A stretch of DNA of 64,000 nt from Prolixibacteraceae bacterium (lineage in GTDB: Bacteria; Bacteroidota; Bacteroidia; Bacteroidales; Prolixibacteraceae), in contig JAQUIJ010000012.1 of the NCBI GenBank assembly GCA_028683385.1, positions 62,001 to 126,000 of the forward strand, written 5' to 3'. Shown here piece after piece: positions 25,068 to 35,049 of this stretch. The notes below the pieces were generated by a model. The model was given only the letters and a program-made list of their open reading frames with translations, searched no databases and was not told the DNA's origin. The position numbers and the translations under genes were made by a program. Position 1 is the stretch's first letter. Each line of letters opens with the position of its first letter.

Positions 25068-25577
25068 ACAATTCAATCAATTCAACGAATATAGTATATT
25101 CTACGAAACATTAAAAGGATACCCTAATGTTTAATTTATTTTCAATCAGTATTAATATTATATATTTTATAAATCTAATTAAAAAGAATGAATATGTATA
25201 TGTCCTGTTCATACACTTGATATCTTTTTAAAGTTAAACTTGCTTATCTAAAAAATGTGTTTTTATCTTATTTTTTAAACTAGTTGTTAACAGTATAATA
25301 CTTTGATTTTAAAGTTAGTCCGTTTTGTATTAACAGTTGTTAATTTAAGCAATTTTTAATAAAAACTCAATATAAATTCATCTTATTTTTGTTCAAATAT
25401 GCGCTGAATAGATTTAATTAATTTGTCTTGTATGTATGGGAAAAATATTTAATACAATTTTCAAACCATATCTTTGTTCGATTTTATAAATTATTTAAAT
25501 GAACTTATAAACAAGAAAATTTTTAGAATGTTTAAAAAGTAATATTTTAATCGTCTAAAAATGAATTTATTATAAAG
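25068..25577. other. Roughly 510-base AT-rich intergenic region
   Basis: This divergent gap is visibly richer in A/T than its surroundings. It contains two copies of AGTTGTTAA (25282-25290 and 25335-25343) within short palindromic settings around GTTAAC. I see no open frame, tRNA, DnaA box (TTATnCACA) or clear hairpin terminator. It should hold promoters for the receiver gene and the DUF4175 operon. Confidence 0.55.
25469..25476 (+). promoter_or_regulatory. Candidate -7 element for the DUF4175 operon
   Basis: TATCTTTG matches TAnnTTTG and lies 102 bases before the start at 25578. No convincing TTG -33 element is seen at the right distance, so this is tentative. Confidence 0.35.
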
Positions 25578-28500
25578 ATGAATAAGAACTATAAACAGTT
25601 TGTTGATAAGCTGAATTCATACATCAGAAAATTTTATCTCTATCAGTTGATAAGAGGTATAATACTGTTTATACTCTTAATTCTTACTTATTATAGTTTA
25701 GTATCGACGCTTGAATATTTCAATTACTTCAATCCGGATATTAAATTGTTGATTGTTGCCGTAACATTACTTTTTACCCTTTTTATACTTATTTATTTTC
25801 TGGTATTGCCTGGAATAAAACTTATGGGAATTGGCAAACGTTTGACTTATTATGATGTATCGAGTCAATTAAGTCGCACATATCCTGAAATTAAAGATAA
25901 GCTGATCAATATTATAGAACTTGAAAATGAATCAAACTCCATTTATTCAAATGAATTAAAAAGAGCCAGTATTGATCAGAAAATTGATGAGTTAAAAATC
26001 TTTAGTTTTTCTGATTCCATTAAATTTAAAGACTTAAGAATTGTATTCAGCCTGTTAGTAGGTGTATTTATTTTGTTTTTTTTAGCTTTTATCTTCAGTC
26101 CTGATCTTTTTAAAGAGAGTTCAGTTCGGCTTATTCATTTTCAGCAAAAGTTTGAGAAACCCGCTCCTTACATTTTTGATCTTGAAAATAAGGAATTGGA
26201 AATTGTCACCGGAGAATCTATTGAATTGAAATTACGTTGTTCAGGAAAAGAATTACCAGAAATGATGTACATCAATTTTAGTGGAAATAATTATTTAATG
26301 ACGCGTGAAGATGGGTTATATAAATATACCATTGAAAATGTGAACAGTTCGATTTCATTTTATTTTACCGATAAAAAATATGTATCAGAAATTTATAAGG
26401 TAATTGTACTTAACAAACCATTTATTTCTTCATTTAGTGTGGATATTCAACCTCCATCGTATACAAATCTTAGTTCTGAAAATCTAAAGAATATTGGTGA
26501 TTTAAAGGTTGCTTCTGGAACTACTATTAAATGGAATTTTATTGCTGTTGATACCGATAGTTTAACTATACTTTTTAATGATAGCTCAAGAATTGAGGGT
26601 AAAAGGAATGGTAATAGTTTTGAGGTGGTTAAGACATTTTATACTGATGCAGAGTACAGAATATCGATTAAAAATTCGAAACTTAAGGATGAGAATAATC
26701 TGGTTTATAAAATTCAAACTATTTCAGACCTGTATCCTGAGATAAAAGTCGTTCAGGTAAGCGATTCTGTTGATTTCAAAGTTTTTCATTTTAAAGGGAA
26801 TATTGTTGACGATTATGGTTTTAATAAACTTGATTTTAACATTAGCACCGAAGGAAAAGATAGTTCAATTAGTATACCGTTTACTCCATTTCTTTTAAAT
26901 CAGGATTTTTATTATACTTTTGATTTTGAATCGGTTAAATCCTTTGGAAAATCGTTTAAGTATTACTTTTCTGTTTATGATAATGATTTCGTTGGTCATT
27001 TTAAGAAAACGATTAGCGAAACATTTACTTTTACTTTTCCCGATTACAAAGAAATTTTAGCCAAAGAAAATTCTGATCAAAATTCGATTGATCAGTTGTT
27101 TAAAAAGAGTGCTAAACTAACAGAAGAGATTCAGCAAGAGTTCAAAGATTTTAAAATGAAACAGATTAATTCTGAATTGTCTGAATGGGAAAAATTTCAG
27201 ACAGTAAAGGATATTATGAGCAAGAAATCTGATCTTGAAAATGTATTGAATCAAATTAAGCAGCAAAATAAAGATGCCAATAATTTTCTCAATTCTTTTT
27301 CGGAAGAAAAGAGTGAGATTCTGAAAAAGCAACAGCAGATTGACGAACTTTTGAAAGACGTATTTAGCGATGATTTGAAAAAACTTTTTGAGCAGTTCAA
27401 CGAATTGGCTAAACAATTTGATCCGAAAAAATTTGATCAGTTATCAAAGGAGATGGATACAAGTTTGGATGACCTGGCAAAACAGTTGGATAAAAATGTT
27501 CAATTGCTGAAGAAAATGAAGGTTGAACAAAAAGTTGAACGTGTAATTGAGGAATTGAAGAACCTGGCCATTTCAGAAAAGACTAATTTGGAAAAATTAG
27601 AAAAACGTTCTGATTTGATTCTGATAAATCAGGAAGAAAAAGTAAATGAATCTCTTTTTAAAAATCTTGAAAATGATTACAACGGTGCGCTTGAAATAAA
27701 TAAAACGCTTGATAAACCATTGAATTTATTCGATTTTGATAAGGAATTTTCTACAATTAAGGAGAATTACTCTAAAGTTTTAGATGATTCAGAAAAAGGT
27801 AATAAGCGTAAAACTTCGACAGGAATAGAGAATAATAGTAAAAGCATTGATCAGCTTGTTTTTGCATTGGATCAAATGCTGAAGAATAACAAGAGCAAGC
27901 AAAATAAGGCAAATATTGAAGACATTAAGCAAATTTTAGATAATCTTATCCTTGTTTCATTTGATCAGGAAAAGATACTAAACAAATTTAGTTCGGTTGA
28001 TTTTAATAATCCTTTGATCAACGAATTAAAAATCAAACAGAAAAATCTTCAAGGTCAGGTCATTTTTGTTAAAGATTCTTTGTACGCTCTGGCAAAACGT
28101 ACTCCTGAAATTAGTTCAGTAATTAATAAGGAGATGCTTGGTCTTGAAAGTAGTGTTGGTTCTGCTTTTGATCATTTAGAATCTGGTAATATTGGAGTTT
28201 CCCGCATGTACCAGCAATATGGAATTACTGCAGCTAATAATCTGGCTCTCTTCTTAAGTGAGGCACTTGAGAACATTAAGGAGCAGGAAAAAAATTCGAT
28301 GCCTGGAGATGGTGATTGTGATAAGCCTGGTGGAAAAGGTTCAAAACCAGGTATGAAGAGTTTGAAGGATAGTCAGAATTCAATTAAGGAGCAATTGCAG
28401 CAGATGATTGACCAAATGAAGAAAGGAGACTTAGGTAAAATGAGTAAAAGTATTGGTCAAACTTTAGCGCAGCAGGAAATTATGCAACAATTAATACGCG

Positions 28501-28862
28501 ATATGGTTAATAGTGGTAGTGTTGGATCCAAAGCTTCTGATCAGCTTAAAGCAATTGATCAGTTGTTGGAGCAGTCAAGAAAGGATCTCTTGAATAGAAA
28601 TGTTACCAACGAATTAATTAACCGGCAGAATTTGATTTTATCAAAATTACTTGATGCTGAGAAATCTGAAATTGAACGCGATTTTGAAGATAAAAGGGAA
28701 TCAAAGACTGCAATCGATATAAAGAAAGGAAACCCTGAAGGTTACTTTGAGTATAATACAAAGTTCAAAAATGAAAATGAGTTGATAAAGAGAAGCAATT
28801 TTAAATTGCGTAATTTTTACGATCAGAAATATAGTAATTTTTTAAACCGCATAAAGAACTAA
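25578..28862 (+). CDS. DUF4175 large membrane protein with coiled-coil body
   Basis: The 1094-residue product has three membrane spans near its start (about residues 19-39, 55-80 and 156-180, e.g. IVFSLLVGVFILFFLAFIF). An extracytoplasmic beta-rich part follows (about 190-490; NKPFISSFSVDIQPPSYTNL). A very long Gln/Lys/Glu-rich helical region (about 495-1060) is predicted as coiled coil, with a Gly-rich linker (MPGDGDCDKPGGKGSKPG near 915). This layout is typical of the DUF4175 family, which is of unknown function. In Bacteroidota it often precedes the small ATPase, ybeY and mnmG as here. Codons strongly favour A/T at the third position. Confidence 0.75.
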   Translation: MNKNYKQFVDKLNSYIRKFYLYQLIRGIILFILLILTYYSLVSTLEYFNYFNPDIKLLIVAVTLLFTLFILIYFLVLPGIKLMGIGKRLTYYDVSSQLSRTYPEIKDKLINIIELENESNSIYSNELKRASIDQKIDELKIFSFSDSIKFKDLRIVFSLLVGVFILFFLAFIFSPDLFKESSVRLIHFQQKFEKPAPYIFDLENKELEIVTGESIELKLRCSGKELPEMMYINFSGNNYLMTREDGLYKYTIENVNSSISFYFTDKKYVSEIYKVIVLNKPFISSFSVDIQPPSYTNLSSENLKNIGDLKVASGTTIKWNFIAVDTDSLTILFNDSSRIEGKRNGNSFEVVKTFYTDAEYRISIKNSKLKDENNLVYKIQTISDLYPEIKVVQVSDSVDFKVFHFKGNIVDDYGFNKLDFNISTEGKDSSISIPFTPFLLNQDFYYTFDFESVKSFGKSFKYYFSVYDNDFVGHFKKTISETFTFTFPDYKEILAKENSDQNSIDQLFKKSAKLTEEIQQEFKDFKMKQINSELSEWEKFQTVKDIMSKKSDLENVLNQIKQQNKDANNFLNSFSEEKSEILKKQQQIDELLKDVFSDDLKKLFEQFNELAKQFDPKKFDQLSKEMDTSLDDLAKQLDKNVQLLKKMKVEQKVERVIEELKNLAISEKTNLEKLEKRSDLILINQEEKVNESLFKNLENDYNGALEINKTLDKPLNLFDFDKEFSTIKENYSKVLDDSEKGNKRKTSTGIENNSKSIDQLVFALDQMLKNNKSKQNKANIEDIKQILDNLILVSFDQEKILNKFSSVDFNNPLINELKIKQKNLQGQVIFVKDSLYALAKRTPEISSVINKEMLGLESSVGSAFDHLESGNIGVSRMYQQYGITAANNLALFLSEALENIKEQEKNSMPGDGDCDKPGGKGSKPGMKSLKDSQNSIKEQLQQMIDQMKKGDLGKMSKSIGQTLAQQEIMQQLIRDMVNSGSVGSKASDQLKAIDQLLEQSRKDLLNRNVTNELINRQNLILSKLLDAEKSEIERDFEDKRESKTAIDIKKGNPEGYFEYNTKFKNENELIKRSNFKLRNFYDQKYSNFLNRIKN

Positions 28863-28864
28863 TT

Positions 28865-29263
28865 TTGGAACGTGAATTAATCATAGCTTCTGAACTCAAC
28901 GAGTTAAATAATTTGAGGATATTTTTGAATCAGATTTTTACTGAAACGAATTTAGACCGAAGTTATTTCAATCGTGTTTTGTTGGGTTTAAGCGAAGCAG
29001 TGAGTAATTCTATTGTTCACGGAAATAAAAATGATTGTTCAAAAAAGGTTTTTATTTTTTTTTCATGTAATGGAGAAAAATTGGTTATTACTATTAAAGA
29101 TGAAGGATCAGGATTTTCTATAAATAATATTGAAGATCCAACCAAACCTGGTAATCTTAAAAAGGAAAATGGTAGAGGTTTATTTCTGATACAACAAATT
29201 GCGGATGAGGTTTGCTTCTTCGATGGAGATAATAGAATACAGATATTATACAATTTAGGTTAA
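28865..29263 (+). CDS. RsbW-like anti-sigma-type serine kinase / ATPase
   Basis: The 132-residue protein is a lone HATPase_c_2 domain. The N box is LGLSEAVSNSIVHGNKND (about residues 40-57), G1 is DEGSGF near 77 and G2 is NGRGLFLIQQIADEV near 100. Such proteins bind sigma factors or anti-anti-sigma partners and may phosphorylate them. No STAS partner is encoded nearby. The start is a TTG at 28865, 2 bases after the DUF4175 stop, and the stop overlaps the ybeY ATG by 1 base, so it belongs to that operon. Confidence 0.85.
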   Translation: MERELIIASELNELNNLRIFLNQIFTETNLDRSYFNRVLLGLSEAVSNSIVHGNKNDCSKKVFIFFSCNGEKLVITIKDEGSGFSINNIEDPTKPGNLKKENGRGLFLIQQIADEVCFFDGDNRIQILYNLG

Positions 29264-29706
29264 TGGGTGTACATTATTTTAATGAAGATGTAGCTTTTCC
29301 AAAAATCAAGAAAAGGATTACTACGGGATGGATTAAGCAAGTAATTTCTATAGAAGAAAAGAGGGTAGGGGACATCTCCTTTATTTTTTGTTCGGATGAG
29401 TATTTACTTGAGGTTAACAGGAAATATTTGAATCACGATTATTTTACTGATATCATTACTTTCGATAATGTAGAAGGTAGTTTTATTAGTGGTGATATTT
29501 TTGTTAGTGTTGATAGGGTTAAGGAAAATTCTGTGGAATTTGCCACTAGTTTTGATAATGAAATTCACCGGATTATTATTCATGGTGTACTTCATTTGCT
29601 AGGTTATAAGGATAAAGTAAAAAAAGATAAACATTTAATGACACAAAAGGAAGATTTATACCTTAAGTTATTCAATGATAGTTATTTACTTACTAAAAAC
29701 GTTTAA
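29263..29706 (+). CDS. ybeY: Endoribonuclease YbeY
   Basis: The 147-residue protein has the UPF0054 pattern: LEVNRKYLNHDYFTDIITF (in part) near residue 48, GDIFVSVDRV, and the metal motif IIHGVLHLLGYKDK near residues 108-121. The first two zinc His of HGxxHxxG are present. The third, usually at the end of HLxGYDH, is replaced by Lys-Asp here, with another His 6 residues later; I believe this variant is common in Bacteroidota. YbeY matures 16S rRNA 3' ends and takes part in ribosome quality control. Its stop directly abuts the mnmG start. Confidence 0.93.
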   Translation: MGVHYFNEDVAFPKIKKRITTGWIKQVISIEEKRVGDISFIFCSDEYLLEVNRKYLNHDYFTDIITFDNVEGSFISGDIFVSVDRVKENSVEFATSFDNEIHRIIIHGVLHLLGYKDKVKKDKHLMTQKEDLYLKLFNDSYLLTKNV

Positions 29707-31584
29707 ATGTTACCGTTTTACGATGTTATTGTAGTTGGTGGTGGTCATGCGGGGTGTGAAGCGGCTGTGGCAGCGGCAAATTTGGGTTCAAAAACTTTGT
29801 TAATTACCATGGATATGACCAAATATGCGCAAATGTCTTGTAATCCTGCTATGGGTGGAATTGCGAAGGGACAAATTATTCGTGAAATTGATGCGTTAGG
29901 TGGTTATTCTGGAATTGTTACAGATATGTCAAGTGTTCAGTTTCGGATGCTTAATAAATCTAAAGGTCCGGCAATGTGGAGTCCAAGATCGCAAAGTGAT
30001 CGTGCTCGGTTTACTGAGAATTGGCGAAACATATTGGAGAATACAACTAATTTGGATCTTTGGCAAGATGTGGTTGTTTCACTTCATATAAAAGATAATG
30101 TTGTCGGTGGAGTAAAAACTAAGATAGGAGTGGACTTCTATTCCAGTTCTGTTATCCTCACAAATGGAACTTTTTTGAATGGTTTAATGCACATTGGCCG
30201 TTCGCAGATGGAAGGTGGTCGTATTGGCGAAAATTCCTCTTATCATATTTCAGATCAGCTATTTAATGTTGGTTTTAAGACAGGAAGACTAAAGACCGGA
30301 ACTCCTGTTCGAATTGATGGTAGATCTATTGATTTTTCGAAAATGGAGGAACAGAAAGGTGATGAAATCAGTTCTAAATTTTCATTTCTTCCTCAAATCA
30401 ATACTGAATTGAAACAGAAAAGTTGTTGGATCACTTATACGAATTCCACGGTTCATTCTATTTTGGAGACTGGGTTTGCTGACTCTCCTATGTATAATGG
30501 TACTATTGTAGGAAGTGGACCTCGGTATTGTCCGAGTATAGAATCCAAGATTGTTACTTTTGCTGAACGCACTTCTCACCAGCTTTTTCTGGAACCGGAG
30601 GGGGAGAATACCATAGAATACTATCTTAACGGATTTTCTTCAAGTTTACCTTGGGATATTCAGTTGAAGGCATTGAAGGAAGTTCCGGGGTTGGAAAATG
30701 TTAAAATTTTTAGACCTGGATATGCGATCGAGTATGATTATTTTGATCCTACACAATTGACACATACACTGGAGACTAAGCTAATTGCCAATCTTTTCTT
30801 TGCTGGACAAATTAATGGAACTACTGGATACGAGGAAGCTGCTGCTCAAGGTGTCATTGCGGGGATTAATGCTAGTCAAAAAGTCCATGGACTTGAACCT
30901 TTTATTCTGAATCGTGATGAGGCTTACATTGGTGTTTTGGTTGACGATTTGGTCATGAAGGGTGTTGATGAACCTTATCGTATGTTTACTTCAAGAGCAG
31001 AATATCGTATATTATTACGTCAGGATAATGCTGATTTTAGATTAACTCCTCGAGCTTTTGAGTTGGGATTAGCCTCAAAAGAACGTTTTGATTTATATGC
31101 TGAAAAGAAGATTTGGGTCGATAAAATTGTTGAATTTGTATCTGGTTTTTCAATTAAGCCCCAATTTGTCGATCATATTTTAGAACGAAAAGGTTCTACT
31201 GGTTTAAAGCAAGGCGTGAAATTAATAGATGTTATTCTTCGTCCGCAGATTTCGATTTTCGATTTGATTGAAGATATTATACCTTTTCATGTGTTTTTGA
31301 ATGATGTTCCGAAGGGTCGATTTACTGAGATTTTAGAGTCAGCCGAAATTGCGATTAAGTATTCTGGTTATATTGATCGTGAAAAGTTGGTTGCTGAAAA
31401 GTTTAGAAGACTCGAAAATATTTCAATTACAGGTAGATTTGATTATCATCAAATTCATACAATTAGTACCGAAGCTAGACAAAAACTTACTGAAATACAA
31501 CCAGATACAATAGGTCAGGCCAGCCGTATTTCTGGAGTTAGTCCTTCTGATATAAATGTGTTATTAGTGTTGTTGGGAAGATAA
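29707..31584 (+). CDS. mnmG: tRNA uridine-5-carboxymethylaminomethyl modification enzyme MnmG
   Basis: The 625-residue FAD protein begins with the dinucleotide-binding motif [16 protein letters not shown] (residues 9-24). It then shows [40 protein letters not shown] (in part), EGGRIGE and [19 protein letters not shown]. The C-terminal GidA helical domain recognises MnmE. With MnmE it adds carboxymethylaminomethyl groups to wobble U34 of certain tRNAs. The start is the ATG touching the ybeY stop. A parS-like centromere site follows the stop immediately. Confidence 0.97.
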   Translation: MLPFYDVIVVGGGHAGCEAAVAAANLGSKTLLITMDMTKYAQMSCNPAMGGIAKGQIIREIDALGGYSGIVTDMSSVQFRMLNKSKGPAMWSPRSQSDRARFTENWRNILENTTNLDLWQDVVVSLHIKDNVVGGVKTKIGVDFYSSSVILTNGTFLNGLMHIGRSQMEGGRIGENSSYHISDQLFNVGFKTGRLKTGTPVRIDGRSIDFSKMEEQKGDEISSKFSFLPQINTELKQKSCWITYTNSTVHSILETGFADSPMYNGTIVGSGPRYCPSIESKIVTFAERTSHQLFLEPEGENTIEYYLNGFSSSLPWDIQLKALKEVPGLENVKIFRPGYAIEYDYFDPTQLTHTLETKLIANLFFAGQINGTTGYEEAAAQGVIAGINASQKVHGLEPFILNRDEAYIGVLVDDLVMKGVDEPYRMFTSRAEYRILLRQDNADFRLTPRAFELGLASKERFDLYAEKKIWVDKIVEFVSGFSIKPQFVDHILERKGSTGLKQGVKLIDVILRPQISIFDLIEDIIPFHVFLNDVPKGRFTEILESAEIAIKYSGYIDREKLVAEKFRRLENISITGRFDYHQIHTISTEARQKLTEIQPDTIGQASRISGVSPSDINVLLVLLGR

Positions 31585-31600
31585 TGTTCCACGTGGAACT
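31585..31600. promoter_or_regulatory. parS: parS centromere site (ParB binding)
   Basis: TGTTCCACGTGGAACT contains the perfect 14-base palindrome GTTCCACGTGGAAC (31586-31599). It agrees with the broadly conserved parS consensus TGTTnCACGTGnAACA at all but the last base. It lies 1 base after the mnmG stop and 15 bases before the apt start. ParB loaded here would organise the origin region of the chromosome. Confidence 0.8.
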
Positions 31601-31614
31601 CTTAAAAAATTATT

Positions 31615-32133
31615 ATGGAATTGAAAAAATATGTTCGGACGGTGGAAGATTATCCAATTGAGGGTATAAGTTTTAAAGATATTACTACATTGTTGAAAGA
31701 ACCGATGGCTTTTAGAAATGTGGTTGATCAGATTTCTGAATATTGCCAGGGTAAAGGAATTACGAAGATTGTGTCTCTGGAATCTCGGGGATTTATTGTG
31801 GGTGGGGCTGTTGCTTATTGCGTCAACGCTGGTTTTGTTCCCATTCGCAAAAAAGGAAAGTTGCCTTCGATTGTTATTAATGAATCGTATGAATTGGAGT
31901 ATGGAGTGGATTCCATTGAAATGCATGTGGATGCCTTGACTGAGGATGATGTGGTATTAATTCATGATGATTTACTCGCAACTGGTGGAACTGCTCTCGC
32001 AGCGCTTAATCTTGTTAAGCAAATGAATGTGAAGAAAATTTACTTCTCTTTTATTTGCGATTTGACTTTCATTCAAACCGAAAAGAAAACAGAATTAGCG
32101 AACTACGAAACTCATTCGGTTATTCAATATTAG
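31615..32133 (+). CDS. apt: Adenine phosphoribosyltransferase
   Basis: The 172-residue protein has the start YVRTVEDYPIEGISFKDITT typical of Apt. It also has SLESRGFIVGGAVAYCV, the FVPIRKKGKLP loop, the YGVDSIEMH block and the PRPP-binding motif VVLIHDDLLATGGTALAAL (near residue 115). It salvages adenine with PRPP to AMP. It lies 30 bases after mnmG, with parS in between, and 24 bases before uvrC, so it could be co-transcribed with both. Confidence 0.96.
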   Translation: MELKKYVRTVEDYPIEGISFKDITTLLKEPMAFRNVVDQISEYCQGKGITKIVSLESRGFIVGGAVAYCVNAGFVPIRKKGKLPSIVINESYELEYGVDSIEMHVDALTEDDVVLIHDDLLATGGTALAALNLVKQMNVKKIYFSFICDLTFIQTEKKTELANYETHSVIQY

Positions 32134-32157
32134 TCTCCAAAGTTTAGTTCATTTCTG

Positions 32158-33966
32158 ATGGTTTTAAAAAATGCTGAATATTTACGGTCTTTAGTTTCTG
32201 TTCTTCCTGACCAGCCTGGAATATATCAGTATTTTGATCAGAGTGGAAAAATTATTTATGTTGGTAAAGCAAAGAACTTAAAGAAACGGGTTGGTTCTTA
32301 TTTTAAAAAAACTCAAGATAACCGCAAAACTGAATTGCTTGTTCGGAATATTGCCGACATTAAGCATATGGTTGTTGAAACCGAGCAGGATGCTTTGCTG
32401 CTTGAAAATAACCTGATCAAGAAGTATCAACCTCGATATAACATCAGGCTGAAAGATGACAAGACCTATCCCTGGATTGTCATCAAAAACGAACGTTTCC
32501 CAAGAGTATTTCAAACCCGAAATGTGATCAAAGATGGATCAAGCTATTTTGGTCCTTATACTTCCATACTTACTGTTCGAACACTTTTGGAGTTTTTTCG
32601 CAAGCTCTATAAATTGCGTAATTGCAAATTAAATTTAGCTGAGGAGCAAATACGGCAAGGAAAATTTAAGGTATGTTTGGAGTATCACATAGGAAATTGC
32701 TTAGCGCCTTGTGTTGGAAAGTTAGAAAATGATCAATACATGAAAAGTATAGATCAGATAAAAGAAATTTTGAAGGGGAATATTTCCGGCGTTATTAAAT
32801 ACCTCAAAGATTTGATGCGACAATATTCTTCGGAGATGAAGTTTGAGGATGCGGCTATTATTAAAGAGAAACTTGATTTGCTCGAAAAATTTCAATCTCG
32901 TTCAACGGTTGTTAGTAATACGATTAGTGATGTTGATGTTTTTACAATCGATCAGGATGAGAATTTTGCGTATGTAAATTACTTGAAAATTATGAGTGGA
33001 GCCATCATGCAAACTTATACCATGGAAATCAAAAAGGTTTTGGATGAATCTCAGGGAGAATTACTCGAATTTGCAATCGTTGATATTCGGCAGAAAATAT
33101 TCAGTAATGCTAAAGAAATACTTGTACCGTTTAAGTTAGATTTTGATTTGGAAGGAGTGAAGATACAAATTCCGAAACAGGGTGATAAAAAGAAGCTTCT
33201 CGAATTGTCTGAAAGGAATGCTCAATATTTCAGACTGGAGAAAATGAAACATGTGGTCGTTTCGAAAGCCGAACAGAATGCAAATCGGATTTTGGAAACA
33301 ATGAAGAAAGATTTGCAACTTAAGGTTCAGCCTACCCATATCGAATGTTTTGATAATAGTAATTTGCAAGGTACAAATCCAGTTTCGTCTTGTGTTGTTT
33401 TCCGTGATGCTCGTCCTTTCAAAAAGGACTACCGACATTTTAATGTAAAAACGGTAGAAGGACCTGATGATTTTGCTTCGATGGAAGAAGTGGTTTATCG
33501 TCGTTACAAGCGGTTGCTTGATGAAGAAAAATCGTTGCCGCAGTTAATTGTAATTGATGGAGGAAAAGGGCAATTGGGAGCTGCACTTAATTCGCTTGAA
33601 AAATTAGGCCTTCGTGGAAGAATTTCAATCATCGGAATTGCGAAACGCCTGGAGGAAATTTATTTCCCTGGAGATTCTGTTCCGCTTTATGTCGACAAAA
33701 ATTCGGAAACCTTAAAAATTATTCAGCAATTACGAGATGAGGCGCATCGCTTTGGAATAACTTTTCATCGAAACAAAAGATCAAGTGAATTTATAAAATC
33801 TGAACTCGAAAGTATTTCCGGAATAGGAGAGAAGACGAGAACTGCACTTTTGACACGTTTTAAGAGCGTTGAGAATCTCAAAAACCAAGCCTTCCGCGAG
33901 GTTGCTGATGAAATAGGCGATTCTAAAGCACGTTTGATATTTGATTTTTACAAGCTAACCTATTGA
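32158..33966 (+). CDS. uvrC: Excinuclease ABC subunit C
   Basis: The 602-residue protein has an N-terminal GIY-YIG nuclease (LPDQPGIYQYFDQSGKIIYVG; KAKNLKKRVGSYF), a central UVR/UvrB-interacting segment (SSEMKFEDAAIIKEKLDLL) and an RNase H-like nuclease (THIECFDNSNLQGTNPVSSC; LIVIDGGKGQLGAA). A C-terminal helix-hairpin-helix follows (LESISGIGEKTRTALLTRF). It makes the two incisions beside a UvrB-bound lesion in nucleotide excision repair. Length is normal. Confidence 0.97.
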   Translation: MVLKNAEYLRSLVSVLPDQPGIYQYFDQSGKIIYVGKAKNLKKRVGSYFKKTQDNRKTELLVRNIADIKHMVVETEQDALLLENNLIKKYQPRYNIRLKDDKTYPWIVIKNERFPRVFQTRNVIKDGSSYFGPYTSILTVRTLLEFFRKLYKLRNCKLNLAEEQIRQGKFKVCLEYHIGNCLAPCVGKLENDQYMKSIDQIKEILKGNISGVIKYLKDLMRQYSSEMKFEDAAIIKEKLDLLEKFQSRSTVVSNTISDVDVFTIDQDENFAYVNYLKIMSGAIMQTYTMEIKKVLDESQGELLEFAIVDIRQKIFSNAKEILVPFKLDFDLEGVKIQIPKQGDKKKLLELSERNAQYFRLEKMKHVVVSKAEQNANRILETMKKDLQLKVQPTHIECFDNSNLQGTNPVSSCVVFRDARPFKKDYRHFNVKTVEGPDDFASMEEVVYRRYKRLLDEEKSLPQLIVIDGGKGQLGAALNSLEKLGLRGRISIIGIAKRLEEIYFPGDSVPLYVDKNSETLKIIQQLRDEAHRFGITFHRNKRSSEFIKSELESISGIGEKTRTALLTRFKSVENLKNQAFREVADEIGDSKARLIFDFYKLTY

Positions 33967-33969
33967 AAT

Positions 33970-34005
33970 AAAAAAGTTTAAACCGGTAAAGTTTAAGTCT
34001 TTTTT
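33970..34005. terminator. Bidirectional terminator between uvrC and rsgA
   Basis: AAAAAAGTTTAAAC at 33970-33983 pairs with GTTTAAGTCTTTTTT at 33991-34005 with one bulge, giving A- and T-tracts for both convergent genes. Confidence 0.7.
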
Positions 34006-34030
34006 GTGTCTTTTATTCTGTTGAAATAGA

Positions 34031-34975
34031 TCAATTTCGGTACTTTTCTTCTCCTTCGAGCAATCCCAGGTACGAACTGTACCTACTAAGTGCGATTTTT
34101 CCTTCTTCAACCGATTTTTTCACTGCGCAATGAGGTTCATGTGTATGGGTGCAATTGTAATACTGACATTCATTCAAAAGTCTGAAAATTTCAGGAAAGT
34201 AGTGCGAGATTTCTTCTTTTTCCATTTCGAGTACACCGAACCCTTTTATTCCAGGAGTATCAATTATGTAACCGCCAAAATCAAGTTCATACATTTCTGA
34301 ATTGGTTGTGGTGTGCTTTCCTGAAAAATGTGCTTCGGAAATTTCTCCGGTTTTCAAAATGATGTTCGATTGCAGCGAATTGATGATTGTCGATTTTCCA
34401 ACACCCGAATGACCGGAAAAAACATTGGTTTTATTGGTCATCATTTGTTTGAGCTCAACAATTCCAATCTCGTTTTTAGCTGAAATTTTCAGACATTGGT
34501 AACCTGCCATTTCATAAATTTCGATCAGCGAATTCATTGTGGCCGTCTGTTCTTCGTTGTAAAGATCAATTTTGTTGAAAATGAGGTGGCAGGGAATTCG
34601 GTAAGCTTCTGCGGAAACCAAGAACCGATCGATAAAAGTTGTGGTTGTTACCGGAAATTGTATGGTTACGATCAAGAATGCCTGATCAATATTTGCTGCA
34701 ATAATGTGTGATTCTTTGGACAGATTGGGAGATTTCCGGATGATATAATTGTTACGAGGTAAGATTTTGTGAATTAGACCAACTATCTGGCTGCCAATAG
34801 TATTGTTTTCATTTGATTCAACAATTTCAACATGATCACCAACTGCAATGGGGTTCGTACTTCGTATTCCTTTTAGTCGTAAATTTCCTTTGATTCTGCT
34901 TTCAATCAAGTTTCCTTCTTCTGTTTTTACAGTGTACCAACTGCCCGTTGATTTAATAACAATGCCTTTTTTCAA
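34031..34975 (-). CDS. rsgA: Ribosome small subunit-dependent GTPase A
   Basis: The 314-residue protein has an OB fold (about 1-70), then a circularly permuted GTPase. G4 comes first (LIFNKIDLY), followed by G1 FSGHSGVGKSTIINSLQ (near residue 185) and G3 YIDTPGIKGFG. A C-terminal zinc finger follows (ECQYYNCTHTHEPHCAV; three Cys and a His). RsgA checks 30S maturation. The start is a TTG at 34975 in front of an AAA-rich stretch; no better start is seen upstream. It is divergent from the exonuclease III gene. Confidence 0.96.
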   Translation of the reverse strand: MKKGIVIKSTGSWYTVKTEEGNLIESRIKGNLRLKGIRSTNPIAVGDHVEIVESNENNTIGSQIVGLIHKILPRNNYIIRKSPNLSKESHIIAANIDQAFLIVTIQFPVTTTTFIDRFLVSAEAYRIPCHLIFNKIDLYNEEQTATMNSLIEIYEMAGYQCLKISAKNEIGIVELKQMMTNKTNVFSGHSGVGKSTIINSLQSNIILKTGEISEAHFSGKHTTTNSEMYELDFGGYIIDTPGIKGFGVLEMEKEEISHYFPEIFRLLNECQYYNCTHTHEPHCAVKKSVEEGKIALSRYSSYLGLLEGEEKYRN

Positions 34976-35049
34976 TGTATATTTCTGCTTTAGATTAATT
35001 CGTTATACTTTCGCAATTCATTTAATGTGAATCAAAAGTAGTAAAAATT

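Noticed and set aside
25068-25577. Replication origin in the AT-rich gap
   Set aside because: No DnaA boxes (TTATnCACA) or ordered 13-mers are visible, and no dnaA gene is near; the parS site only suggests the broader origin domain.
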